Position numbers and translations under genes: made by a program. From Quercus robur (lineage: Eukaryota; Streptophyta; Magnoliopsida; Fagales; Fagaceae): 64,000 nucleotides of DNA. How positions within the stretch are numbered: position 1 is the stretch's first letter; every line of letters starts with the position of its first letter. This document shows, piece after piece, positions 11,468-22,809 of this stretch. The DNA is taken from positions 7,686,474-7,750,473 of the forward strand of contig NC_065536.1 in assembly GCF_932294415.1 (NCBI RefSeq), in the 5' to 3' direction. The notes under the pieces are model-generated. The model saw only the letters and a program-made list of their open reading frames with translations. It ran no database searches and was not told the origin of the DNA.

Positions 11468-11983
11468 TTAGACGTGAGCGACAATGGCTTCTGCATTGTT
11501 TTGCATCTGGCTAAGTTTGGTAGCCAAGTCAGATATTGGAGACACGTAGGGTTTACCCTGGAAATATTTGTCACACGTTTGTCTATTGACCGTGGCCTCT
11601 GTCAGCCGGGATTTAGCAGCAACAACGTTGCCCTGTGCGGTGGAAGTTACCGCGGCCTGAAGTTTCTCAACTACAGTAAAATATCTTTTAGAGCAATTGA
11701 TTAGGGCTTGCTTCACGGGCCCTTCCGCTGCTGAATCTCTCAGTTCGTCAATTTTGTAATCTACCTCATCAGCGAAATTCCTTGTATGATTTAATGAAAC
11801 TACGGCTAAAGTCTTGAGATATCTAGCTGAATGGGCCACAGAGTCCGGTACAAGAGTTTCTAGGCACAGAACCTTGTAAATGGTGTAACCACAAGCTTGT
11901 TCAATCAAGGCGGTCTGGCAAAGAATTTGGGTTGGGAAGACAGTCAAAAGAAGCACAAAGACGAGGCTTGAAATGGGATTCAT
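11468..11983 (-). CDS. PMEI-domain protein / invertase inhibitor-like, copy A
   Basis: A single-exon gene of 171 residues. The family inhibits pectin methylesterases or acid invertases by a four-helix bundle, in the cell wall or vacuole; which enzyme is hit cannot be read from sequence. Residues 1-24 (MNPISSLVFVLLLTVFPTQI...) form a signal peptide. The mature part has the four conserved cysteines: two in the helical hairpin (ACGYTIYKVLC), one in NCSKRYF and one in TCDKYF. The closing helix NNAEAIVAHV fits the pollen-allergen Pla a 1/invertase-inhibitor subgroup. The start at 11983 is the first ATG; the frame is open further upstream but has no ATG there. A TATA motif lies about 120 bases upstream. 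Copy B at 20351 is the tandem paralog. Stop is TAA. Confidence 0.88.
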   Translation of the reverse strand: MNPISSLVFVLLLTVFPTQILCQTALIEQACGYTIYKVLCLETLVPDSVAHSARYLKTLAVVSLNHTRNFADEVDYKIDELRDSAAEGPVKQALINCSKRYFTVVEKLQAAVTSTAQGNVVAAKSRLTEATVNRQTCDKYFQGKPYVSPISDLATKLSQMQNNAEAIVAHV

Positions 11984-12102
11984 GTTTTCACTATAATGTT
12001 TTCTTTTCAGATAAATTTTATGTTTTTGAATAGGTGTGGTCAATCTAGCTATTGGGCTTCTTCTTTTTTGTATTTTTGAGAAACTTGTAGCTATTGGACT
12101 AT

Positions 12103-12112
12103 GGTTATATAG
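12103..12112 (-). promoter_or_regulatory. Probable TATA box of PMEI copy A
   Basis: On the minus strand the sequence reads TCTATATAACC, about 120 bases before the ATG at 11983. The same motif is kept upstream of copy B near 20985, where the surrounding bases differ slightly. The placement suits a leader of about 90 bases. Confidence 0.5.
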
Positions 12113-12319
12113 AGAAGAGTTGGGATGTGATCGGTTCTAAGTTCAACTACCTATTTTGAAAGTTGATCTATAAAAAGTAAATGAAATATTTTAGTGCAGG
12201 ATTAAATTACATATGACCACACAACCACGCTGTTCAACCGGTTCCTTTGACCTTACAGTGCTTATTACGAGGTGTTTGTACTTGGAATCATCCACTCCCA
12301 AGTTTCTAGCAAAACTTTT

Positions 12320-13141
12320 CCATCTTCCCTTTATTTTTAGTTGACATAAGTAATTATTATTTGATCGGGATTAAGTCTTGTTGTATAAGAATGTTCTTCT
12401 CTATTTCATTTAACCACCAGCTAGTGTGGCTTAGTGGTTGCCCCCTTCTTGATGGCTGTGCCAGGTGCGGGTTCGAGTCCTCATACCCCACAGGTGTGGG
12501 GTTTGGACTTTGGTTTCTAAAAAAAAACAAAGCACAAGGGTGGAGTCCAAGTCGCGGGCACCATTATGTGCTGGTGGTACCCACAGGCGATGTATCTGTG
12601 GGGTGTGGTCGGCTGTGATAACACACGTGAGCCACCCTTTTTCATTCTCATTCTCAAAAAAAAAATCTAATAGAAGATGCGGTACTTGTTTGGATTCAAT
12701 ATTAACCTATAAATTATTGGTTCCATGGTCATGACCATTATTAAGAATGAAGGGGCTTGATTTTACTTTCCTTCCTAAATAGAAATACAGGTGGGGGGAA
12801 AATTGATGGGTTCTACCCCTTAGAAATAGGGATAAGATAACCAGAATTGCACATATAAATTAAGAATAGGTTTTATAACAATTTTTTTTTTTTTCCATAA
12901 TTTGCTAAAGTGATAAATTGTGAATGGTGGTAAATATTTAGTAGACTGTAACAGACATTGTAATGTAATAGCTATTCATATGATTTAGCTATTCTTTAGT
13001 TAGTTATTTTTACACTACATGAAATAGTCATTCCTTATGAATAGCTATTTTTCAAAATGAAGAATAGTTATTGTTCTTTAAATAATTTGTAGTAGCTATT
13101 CTTTAACAAGTGCAATAATTTCTAAAATTAATATATATTCA
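12320..13141. repeat. Duplicated upstream flank, unit 2 (truncated)
   Basis: Repeats the block at 1-400, with a SINE inserted at 12414. At about 12970 it enters the same extra segment as in unit 4 (from 21602). It then jumps at 13142 straight into the last part of hydrolase exon 1, so the promoter and most of exon 1 of copy 2 are deleted. Confidence 0.75.
12414..12664 (+). mobile_element. tRNA-derived SINE (about 250 bp)
   Basis: Absent from the matching sites at about 95 and 21290, so it is an insertion. The head has a Pol III A-box-like TGGCTTAGTGGTTG and a B-box GGTTCGAGTCC with tRNA-like spacing, followed by a tRNA-unrelated body and a terminal A-run. No clear target duplication is seen; the three bases TCA of the empty site are missing on the right. 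Confidence 0.8.
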
Positions 13142-13142
13142 A

Positions 13143-14478
13143 ATGGATAGAATGCGAGGTTTCTTTTGAGATTACTACTATATATGCAGATTTCAGGTTC
13201 TTGTTTTGTTAACATAACCAGATTTGGTTCTTGTATGATTAAATGATCATGTTTTAGTGTTTACCAAAAAAAAATTATCATGTTTTAGTATAAAATCTTA
13301 TTTGTTTAATCCCATTTACCTCTTTGGTACCTAGTTTCTTTGAAACAGCTGAAACAGTTAGGTAAGCATGCTTGTTTGATTTGAGCAAAGCTCTCTAAGT
13401 CACATTATTTGCTTTGCTATGATTCTTGCTCAAGATTTTTGGGCGTAGACTTTAGTACACATTACATTCCAAGTTATAAGAGGCTAATCTTGGACTCTGA
13501 AAATTGAAAACCAAAACTTGGTAACTAATATCTTATATTGCCACCCAATTTTACTTTGATATTTCCATATGTGTTGCAGGCACCAGGAGCAATTGAATCT
13601 GAGATTGCCGAATTAGGTACAGCAAATGTACTAGAGTCAAGACCATTTTCTCAATTCGAAAACTAGGTCCATCCTGCTTCCCTAAAGGAAATGCATTTGG
13701 AATCCGTACCAATGCTTCAACTTCCTCGTCCTCTTGGCTTTCAGAAGATGAGCTTACTTATTATGTCACAAAATTTGACCTGAAAGGTTTCACTGGACGA
13801 TTGAACTACTACCGAGCAATTGACCAGTATGTTACAAACTTTAATGAAAATGTTTCAAAATCTAAATATCAGAACATTTCTTATGCTTAAGACTTGATAT
13901 TTAACAAATTCTAGGTGCCCATTTCACGTTTAAGGTTTTAATTCTTAAATCCAACTATGTATAGAGAATCATGTTTTTTAAAATAACTATATCTTAGATT
14001 TGTAATATTTAATATGAAACATGAGATTGATTCATTTCAAATGGAGTTGATCCTCTTCCAGGACACTCACCTAGCTCGTTTTTAATCAACAAAAGAACCA
14101 AAATCTTGGGCTCACATCAAATATAAGCATGAAAACTTAAATCTTGGCCTTCCTTAACATTAAATGTCCCAGTAATTTGATATTCACAAAACAAACGTTT
14201 GATAATTGTTTCTGATTATTGCAGAAACTGGGAGGCCGGTCACAGAAAAATGGACCGGAGTGCAAGTGAAGGTACCTGTGAAGTTCATAGTGGGGGATTT
14301 GGACATGGTGTAGACCACCCTAGGGACAAAGGAATACATACACAATGGTGGTTTCAAGAAAGATGTGTCGTTTTTGGAGGAAGCTGTTGTGATGGAAGGG
14401 GTGGGTCACTTCATCAACCAAGAAAAAGCTGAGGAAATCGGCTCTCACATCTATGACTTCATTAAGAAGTTCAAATAA
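13143..14478 (+). pseudogene. Epoxide hydrolase, copy 2 (beta type), 5'-truncated
   Basis: Only the last 54 bases of exon 1 (13143-13196) remain, followed by exon 2 (13580-13826) and exon 3 (14225-14478). Relative to copies 1 and 3, exon 2 has four extra bases near 13630 and exon 3 has four extra bases (GCCG) near 14235; both are shared with copy 4. A TAG in exon 3 at 14310-14312 replaces the TAC (Tyr) of the other copies, and further stops follow in exon 2. The nucleophile region and oxyanion loop are gone, so the copy cannot encode an enzyme. Intron sequence is closest to copy 4, including a short A-rich insertion after exon 1. Confidence 0.88.
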
Positions 14479-14989
14479 ATTCTGTTAGTAATTTGTGCAC
14501 TGTTTCTATGGGTTCATTAGGATTTCAAACTGTCACCTCTAGTGGCACTAAGCTTAGTAGTTGAATAGACCTTGTCATATGATCTACAAGACTGCTTTAT
14601 TAAGTATTTCTTTACAGTTATTTCATTATGAATGAGAAGCACATATTGGTACATCGATTCCCCAAATCCCAGTTATTCATGGATGGTTAAAATTTAAATT
14701 TAAATTGTTGTTTTAAGACTCACTGAGTGTGTGTGTGTAAATTACTAGTAAAAAGAATTATATAGTTTTTTTTGTGGAAGTGGAAGTTGAATGGAAGTAG
14801 ATAGGAGCTTTTGAAAGAAGCCAAAAGACTTTCATAAAATAAAAAATAAAATAACATAACCAAAAGGCTATGCAAGAATCAAAGAATGGCAAAATAGAGA
14901 TTTCTTGCTTGTCATGTCCCACTTCTTGTTGGATTTAAATGCAAAAGCCTAAGTAAATATGATGGGGGTCTAAATGCATTAAACACCAA

Positions 14990-15421
14990 CTAGACTCATC
15001 ACACGTGTGTGTAATGAGGGCTTTTTTTTTTTTTTTGTGTTATAATTTTTCTTTCATTTCAATTTGAGGTTTACACGTTTTCTCATTAATATTATGCATT
15101 TAGAACTACTAATACAACTAGAAATATCATGAGCCTTAATGGACCTATTTTGTAGCAAAAAAAAAAAAAAAAACGTATTTTTATTTTTATATATATAATT
15201 TTTATTTTGAAAATAAAATTTATAGTTAAATAAAGCAATTTGAAAATCAACAGGAGAGTGACCCTATTTTTAAGCAATGTTTTAGTGAGAATTAGATTTG
15301 TATTTTTTCCGAATTATTCTTTAATTTTGTCTCTACTTAAATATAGAGGTGTTAGGGCATTTTTAATTTTTTTTTTTTTTTTAAATCCAAATAGGAGAAG
15401 CCTCTTACATAGTAGTATAGA
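14990..15421 (-). mobile_element. Small non-autonomous Helitron (432 bp), beta copy 2
   Basis: On the minus strand it begins TCTATACTACTATGTAAG and ends in a short hairpin around CACACACGTGTG followed by CTAG. It is inserted between A and T. Copies 1 and 3 show the clean empty site (CTAATTAAGC, near 4478 and 19077). A 5' TC, a 3' hairpin with CTRR, and no target duplication are the textbook Helitron marks. No Rep/helicase is present. The same element is in copy 4 at 25095, so it inserted before the beta copies were duplicated. Confidence 0.88.
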
Positions 15422-15507
15422 TTAAGCCATATTAATTTTTTAGACTCTATGGAATGTGTTTGGCTTATCTCTAGTACTTTTTTAAAATGAATCTCCTTTT
15501 ATTTTAA

Positions 15508-15985
15508 CTAGTCGCAGACCCCGCGCGTTGCGCATGATAATATTTTTAGAGTGGTCTTATAAATATATATAAATATATATATATATATATATTTCAATTT
15601 GAACTAATTTAATAAATAATAATGTAATTCATAATCATAATTTCATTTATTATAGTGACAATCACAAATGTAATATATATAATTTTTGTCATACCAAAAT
15701 CAAAACGATACAATTTTTCTCAAGAATTCAAAAAGTAAGCTAGTGAAAATATTAATTTTTTAATAAAATTTCTTTATATTATTTGTGTATCATCAAAAAG
15801 TATATAAAATTTGGAAATTATTATTTTAGTTTTAAATAAACTTTCTCAAACCCAATTTTTCTACCATACAATCAAAAATGCCAATAAATGTAACTAAAAA
15901 AAAATAATAAAACTCATTAAAACTACAATTTAAAATAAAAAATAAAGGGAAAAATAAAATATTGTAACCATTTTTCCTTTAACAA
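15508..15985 (-). mobile_element. Truncated Helitron (second family), 3' end
   Basis: On the minus strand the 3' end reads GCGCAACGCGCGGGG, then CTAG followed by T. The matching copy at 25612 runs on for about 2.6 kb, but here it stops within an A-rich tract at about 15985 and continues as the interior of the AGAGCATTC element. The junction therefore looks like a deletion or unequal exchange at poly-A. Copies 1 and 3 have the empty site. Confidence 0.72.
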
Positions 15986-16078
15986 AAAAAGAAAAAAAAA
16001 ATATCAGAGTAGAAAGAAACCTCCACATCCACGTCCACCCACAACCAACACATCCACTCAACACAACCAACCACTGTA

Positions 16079-16123
<45 letters not shown>

Positions 16124-16764
16124 CTCCACCATCGCTGCCACCAGCAAACCCACCACCACCGACCCACCACAAATCATACCCATCCAAAACCAAATCACAA
16201 ACCCACCACCCAAAACCAAATCACAAACCCACCACCCAAAACCAAATCACAAACCTACCAAAATATGCCCAAATCAGAACCCCTGTACAAACCCACAACC
16301 TATAAATCGGAACCCAAGGTGTGAGAGAGAGATAATCATAGATCTGAACCAGTGAGGGCGAGTGGGAGAGCAAATTGGAGGCAGCGGCCAAAGAGTAGAG
16401 AGATTGGCAACGAGCTAGCGACATTACAGACGGAGTAGAGAGATTGAGTGACTGATAGCAGAGAGATCGACAACGAGTAGAGATCGGCGACGAGCACAAC
16501 AGACCATGAACCATGGAGAGAAAAGAGAGAACAGAGATGAGAAGTGAGAGAGGAAAGAAAATGAGAAATGAGAGAACCGTTGGTGAATAAAAAACAATTT
16601 TTTATTTTACAATACAGCTACAGTGCGCTCTCAAAAACGGGAGAGCACCATAGCAAGATTGTAAATTTTATACAACATAACAGTTTTGATGGAGGGTACG
16701 TTTTGGGGTTCAGCTGTTAAAAAATAAGGATTTTAGCATATAGGAGCCTTAATGAGAATGCTCT
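15986..16764. mobile_element. Left-truncated AGAGCATTC TIR element
   Basis: Matches 1425-2180 of the element upstream of copy 1 and keeps only the right terminal repeat (ending at 16764). A 39-base A-run lies at about 16083-16121. It places hydrolase copy 3 in the same lineage as copy 1. Confidence 0.75.
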
Positions 16765-16820
16765 TAAGCTCATGAGAAAGAGCAAAGAGAAAAGAAGAGT
16801 TTTTACACAAAGAGACAAGC

Positions 16821-18533
16821 ATGGAGGAGGGGATAGATCATAGGATTGTGAGTGTCAATGGCATCAAAATGCACATAGCAGAATAAGGACAAGGCCCATT
16901 GGTACTATTCCTCCATGGCTTCCCTGAGCTTTGGTACTCCTGGTGCCACCAAATTCATGCTTTGAGCTCACTTGGATACCATGCTATAGCACCAGATCTT
17001 CGAGGCTTCGGTGACACTGAAGCACCAACTTCCATCACCAGCTACACCTACGATCACATTGTCAATGACCTTGTTGCTCTCATAGAATCTCTGGGTGTGG
17101 AGCAATTGTTTCTTGTGGCACATGATTGGGGAGCCATCATAGGTTGGTACTTGTGCCTGTTTAAGCCTGAAAGAGTGAAGGCATTTGTGTGCCTTATAGT
17201 TCCATTCACGCCAAGGAGTCCACAGATGAAGCCAATGGATAGAATGCGAGGTTTCTTTGGAGATGACTACTATATATGCAGATTCAGGTTCTTGTTTAGC
17301 TAACATAACGAGATTTGGCTTCTTGTATGCTTAAATGATCATGTTTTAGTATAAAATCTAATTTGTTTAATCCCATTTACCTCTTTGGTGCCTAGTTTCT
17401 ATGAAACAGCTAAAACAGTTAGGTAAGCATGCTTGTTTGATTTGAGCAAAATTCACATTATTTGCTTTGTTATGATTCTTGCTCAAGATTTTTAGGCTTA
17501 GACTTTAGTACACGTTACATTCCAAGTTATAAAAGGCTAATCTTGGACTTTGAAAATTGAAAACCAAAACTTGGTAACTAATATCTTATATTGCCACCCA
17601 ATTTTACTTTGATATTTCTATATGTGTTGCAAGCACCAGGAGAAATTGAAGCTGAGATTGCTGAAATAGGTATAGCAAATGTACTCAAGACCATTTTATC
17701 AATTCGAAAACCAGGTCCACCCTGCTTCCCTAAAGGAAATGCATTTGGAATCCGTACCAATACTTCAATTTCCTTGCCCTCTTGGCTTTCAAAAGAAGAT
17801 CTTACTTATTATGTCACAAAATTTGACCAAAAAGGCTTCACTAGAGGATTGAACTACTATCTAGCAATTGACCAGTATGTTACAAACTTCAATGAAAATG
17901 TTTCAAAATCTAAATGTCAAAACATTTCTTATGCTAAAGACTTGATATGTAACAAATTCTAGGTGCCCATTTCACGTTTAAGGTTTTAATTCTTAAATCT
18001 AAATGTTTATAGAGTCATGTTATTTAAAATGACTATATCTTAGATTTGTAATATTTAATATGAAACAGTAGATTGATTCATTTAAGATGGAGATGATCCT
18101 CTTCCATGACGCTCACCTGGCACGTTCACCTGGCACGTTTTTAATCAACAAAAGAACCAAAATCTTGGGTTCACATAAAATATAAGCATGAAACTTAAAT
18201 CTTGGCCTTCCTTAACGTTAAATGTCCCAGTACTTTGGTATTCATAAAACAAACGTTTGAGAATTAGTTTCTGATTATTGCAGAAGCTGGGAGGTCACAG
18301 AAAAATGGATCAGAGTGCAAGTGAAGGTACCTGTGAAGTTCATAGTGGGGGATTTGGACATGGTGTACACCACCCTGGGGACAAAGGAATACATACACAA
18401 TGGTGATTTCAAGAAAGATGTGCCATTTTTGGAGGAAGCTGTTGTGATGGAAGGGGTGGGTCACTTCATCAACCAAGAAAGAGCAGAGGAAATCGGTTCT
18501 CACATCTATGACTTCATTAAGAAGTTCAAATAA
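16821..18533 (+). pseudogene. Epoxide hydrolase, copy 3 (alpha type), several lesions
   Basis: Same three-exon layout as copy 1: exons 16821-17287, about 17634-17875 and 18284-18533. Codon 22 is TAA (16884-16886) where the other copies have AAA or AAG. The 3' end of exon 1 lacks one T, and the acceptor of intron 1 is changed from CAG to CAA, with a new AG one base on. HGFP, VAHDWGA, GDLD and GVGHF are all still readable in pieces. The lesions are not shared with copy 1, so the two alpha copies were disabled independently. Upstream lies the truncated TIR element; downstream the flank leads into PMEI copy B. Confidence 0.85.
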
Positions 18534-20350
18534 ATTCTGTTAGTAAATACTGTAAATTGTGCACTGTTTCTATGGGTTCATTAGGAATTCAATCTGTCAC
18601 TCTTGTGGCACTAAGCTTGGTGGTTGAATAGACATTGTCATATGATCAACAAGGCTGCTTTATTAAGTATGAATTTCTTCTTGAATATCTATTTCTTTAC
18701 AGTTATTTCATTATTATTGAGAAGCACATATTGGTACATGGATTCCCCAAATCCCAGTTATTCATGGCTAGTTAAAATTTGAATTTAAATTGTTGTTTAA
18801 GACTCACTGAGGGTGTGTGTGTAAATTACTAGTAAAAAGAATTATATAGTTATTTTTGTAGAAGTGGAAGTTTAATGGAAGTAGATAGGAGCTTTTGAAA
18901 GAAGCCAAAAAGACTTTCATAAATTAAAAAATAAAATAACATAACCAAAAGGCTATATGCAAGAATCAAAGAATGGCAAAATAGAGATTTCTTGCTTGTC
19001 ACGTCCCAATTATTGTTGGATTTAAGTGCAAAAGCCTAAGTAAATATGATGGGCGTCTAAATTTATTAAACACCAATTAAGCTGCATTAATATTTTAGAC
19101 TCTATAAAATAGATTTGGCTTATCTCCGGTTCTTTTTTTTTTTTTTTTTTAAATCTCCTTTTATTTTAATAAAAAATTGTAATATCACCCATTAACGAAA
19201 TAAAATGTGAAAAATTAAACCCACTATCAATTTTTTTTTTTTTTTAAAATAAAAGAACATGTTCAATTAAAAAAATACTTTTGAGCTAAGCCAAACCCCC
19301 AATGGAATCAGAAATTTGTGGAAATTCTACGCTCACAAGGTGCATTGTACTAATTTTGTATGTGACACACTTATTTAGGACAAGATTATATAACCTAAAT
19401 GAATTAGAATGCCATCAGCCTCATTAATCTTCTAAAATACTTCAAGTTCATCATAAATCACACTACACCGTTCTCACATTGCAATATTTTTCTGAATGAA
19501 TTTTAAGAAGAGGCAAAAATGGAGAGAATGATCAATAGCTCAGGAAGGAGTTGTGTTTCAAGGATTTGCACCGGGTGCAATACTACTAATTCATCTCACA
19601 TTAATTTTTACAATCTTATTTTTAAACTTTAACTTTAATACTTTAATTTTTTTTTTTTTTAAATTCATTCAATCTCAAATTGTGTTTCAACACTATGCAC
19701 ATCCACGCATGCCCAAAAAAAAAAAAATTAAATGTCACTCTCAAGATTGGAAATTGTCAACGCTGCAATGCCCAATAAAGAAGATGTTATGGATGTGAAA
19801 TGAATCATTTCTACTGGGTGTGTGTGGTAAAGTCTGACCTGTTGAAGTCAATGTTGGATGTGATTCATTCAAGTATCATAATATTAACTACAAGAATCAA
19901 TTCCTTCATATAATTGTTACTAGTGGCTAGTCACAAGTGCAACAACCTTTTGGGCTGATTTTTTTTTTTAATTGAGACTGCATTAAATTCTCCTTTTTGT
20001 GTTTTTTCAATTCTATAATGTCTAAGCTAGAGGTACGTTGCATTAGACATAAGAAATAACAGGCATTCTATTGCAGCTAATATTGGTTGTGTTAGGGCCT
20101 TATGAAGCATGCGTTGCTTGTGCTATGAGCCTATTAAAAAAAAAACATGAAATAAGATAATAATAAGATGTATTGAATTGTATTAATTATAAACCATTAG
20201 CTAGTACAAACTAGTAGATGTTATTGATACTTTATAGAATATGGGACTTCTATTTAACCTTTTTGGTAACAAAAAATTGGGCAACACGGATATAGATGAG
20301 CACCAACTTGATTGTTGGAAATTTTATTCATGTCAACGTGGAATCAAGGC
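18534..20350. repeat. Duplicated flank between hydrolase copy 3 and PMEI B
   Basis: Non-coding. 18534-19906 matches 3947-5373 and 19932-20350 matches 11034-11467. The short span between (19907-19931) is the uninterrupted site where unit 1 carries the 5.6 kb insertion. It contains poly-T/poly-A runs but no gene. Confidence 0.75.
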
Positions 20351-20863
20351 TTAGATGTGAGCGATAATGGATTCCGCATTGTTTTGCATCATGCCAAGTT
20401 TGTTAGTCAAGTCAGATATTGGAGACTTGAAGGGTTTACCCTTGAAACCTTCGTCACACATGTTTCTATTGCTCGTGGCATCTTTCAGCCAGGTTGTAGC
20501 ACCACCAACGTCGCCATATGCGAAGGAAGTTTCCGCGGCCTGAATTTTCTCAACTACAGTTAAATATTTATCCGAGCAATTGCTTAGGACTGACTTCAAA
20601 TCCCCCGTTGCTGAATTTATCAGTTGGATGATTTTGTTATCTATATCGGTAGCTTGATTCTCTGTATGTTTTAATGAAACTTTGGCTAAAGTCTTGAGAT
20701 CTGTAGCTGAAAGGGCCTCAGAGTCCGGTCCAAGAGTTTGATGGCACAGAATCTTGTAAGTGGTGTAATTACAAGCTTGTTCAATCAAGGGGGTTTGGCA
20801 AAGAATTAGGGTTGGAAAGACAGTCAAAAGAAGCACAAAGACGAGGCTTGAAATGGGATTCAT
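20351..20863 (-). CDS. PMEI-domain protein / invertase inhibitor-like, copy B
   Basis: A single-exon gene of 170 residues, paralog of the gene at 11468. Signal peptide residues 1-24 (MNPISSLVFVLLLTVFPTLI...) are almost identical to copy A. The mature domain keeps the four cysteines (ACNYTTYKILC, NCSDKYL, MCDEGF) and the end NNAESIIAHI, but matches copy A at only about 55-60 percent of residues by eye. The upstream non-coding DNA is about 95 percent identical. The start is the first ATG at 20863. There are no stops or frameshifts, so both copies are probably functional. The role is inhibition of pectin methylesterase or invertase, target undetermined. Confidence 0.88.
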   Translation of the reverse strand: MNPISSLVFVLLLTVFPTLILCQTPLIEQACNYTTYKILCHQTLGPDSEALSATDLKTLAKVSLKHTENQATDIDNKIIQLINSATGDLKSVLSNCSDKYLTVVEKIQAAETSFAYGDVGGATTWLKDATSNRNMCDEGFKGKPFKSPISDLTNKLGMMQNNAESIIAHI

Positions 20864-21189
20864 GTTTTCACTATAATGTTTTCTTTTCAGATAAATTTTA
20901 TGTTTTTGAATAGGTGTGGTCAATCTAGCTATTGGGCTTCTTTTTTGTGTTTTTGAGAAACAATGTAGCTATTGGACTATGGTTATATAGTGAAGTGTTG
21001 GGATGTGATTGGTTCTAAGTTCAACTACCTATTTTGAAAGTTGATCTATAAAAAGTAAATGAAATATTTTAGTGCAGGATTGAATTACATATGACCACAC
21101 AACCACACTGTTCAACCGGTCCCTTTGACCTTGCAGTGGTTATTACGAGGAGTTTGTATTTAGAATCATCCACTCCCAAGTTTCTAGCA

Positions 21190-22809
21190 AAACTTTTCCA
21201 TCTTCCCTTTATTTTTAGTTGACACAAGTAATTATTATTTGATCGGGATTAAGTCTTGTTGTATAAGAATGTTCTTCTCTATTTCATTTAATCATCTAAT
21301 AGAAGATTCGGACTTGTTTGGATCCAATATTAACCTATAAATTATTGGTTCCATGGTCATGACAATTATTAAGAATGAAGGGGCTTGATTTTACTTTCCT
21401 TCCTAAATAGAAATATAGGTGGGGGGAAAATTGATGGGTTCTACCCCTTAGAAATAGGGATAAGATAACCAGAATTGCACATATAAATTAAGAATAGGTT
21501 TAATAACAACTTTTTTTTTCCATAATTTGCTAAAGTGATAAATTGTGAATGGTGGTAAATATTTAGTATACTGTAATAGACATTGTAATGTAATAGCTAT
21601 TCATATGGTTTAGCTATTCTTTAGTTAGTTATTTTTACACTACATGAAATAGTCATTCCTTATGAATAGTTATTTTTCAAAATGAAGAATAGTTATTGTT
21701 CTTTAAATAATTTGTAGTAGCTATTCTTTAGCAAGTGCAATAATTTCTAAAATTAATATATATTCAAATAAAAAAACTTGTCATATACAAGTAACGATTA
21801 TAAAAATAAAAAATCATTAAAAAAAAAAACTCATTTCTCTCTCAATTTTTTTTTAAAAAATATTATTTTTAAAGAAATATAATTGTTTGAGTAAGATATT
21901 TCATAAAATAAATTTTAAGTTATATTATAATGTTACAGCTCATAACCAAACTTATGAACAGATTTAGTTATTCTATTACAACACATTCTATTCTCAATAA
22001 TAAATATTACAATTCTTGTCGTAATCTTCATTCAGTATACTAAATATGCCATACTAAATATGCCTTTAATGGTAGGCTTATGTAAAAATAATTTCAACCA
22101 ATTACAACTGGCCAAAAACAAATTGCAAAAATAAAAATTAAAGAGAGTGAAATTTTGTGTCAATAGTAGAGTTGACAAGAGGAACAACAAATTGCAAAAA
22201 TAGAAATTAAAGAGTGTGAAATTTGTGTCAATAGCAGAGTTATTAAGAGGAAAAAATCCCTTGGTTGAAATTTCTAATTTTATGAATATCACCATAGTTT
22301 AAAACTGAAATGGGAAAAGTCACACATTGAGTCATCATTGTACTCTGGCCCATCCCATTAGCTATAAGCTATAGAAGGTTTTAATAATGTCTTCACAGAA
22401 TTGGCATAGACTTACGCTCTCAAAGTTTTTTTTGGGTGAATGAATGTACACGAGTTTAAAGTTAAAAAAATGCTATCATGTATGTTTACATGTAATCCTG
22501 ATATGGACATACTTTCTCGGAGAAGTTCCTTGTTAAACCAATCTCACATGTGCTCCAGCATTTATGTTATGTTACTGTGTTCTTCCCCAACAGTCCTTTG
22601 CCTTGAAAAGCGAAGCTAGCCCTTCCCAAAAGCAGTAGCAAAGTTATTTAATTAAAGACTCAACTTTTCTGTGCTCTGCATTAATTCCTGTACTGGTCAT
22701 AACACCTCTCTTTAAATCCACTAGCTAGCTACTTCCACCACCCCAAGGGCAAGAAGCTTAATGAGAAAGAGCAAAGAGAAAAAAAGAGTTTTTACACAGA
22801 GAGACAAGC
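21190..22809. repeat. Duplicated upstream flank, unit 3
   Basis: Repeats 1-1140, then joins directly to the hydrolase leader at about 22758. From about 21602 to 22035 it holds an extra segment not found in unit 1, starting TCATATGGTTTAGCTATTC and rich in AGCTATTC-like motifs. A truncated version is in unit 2 (12970-13141). This is probably a MITE, but I could not define its ends. Confidence 0.65.

Noticed and set aside
12043-12043. Longer N-terminus for PMEI copy A (20 residues upstream)
   Set aside because: That codon is TTG, not ATG; the first ATG at 11983 starts directly at a good signal peptide. The same holds at 20923 for copy B.
16899-17306. Overlapping long frames within hydrolase copy 3 on both strands
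   Set aside because: The plus frame lacks an ATG start and lies after the nonsense codon; the minus frame is an antisense shadow of exon 1.
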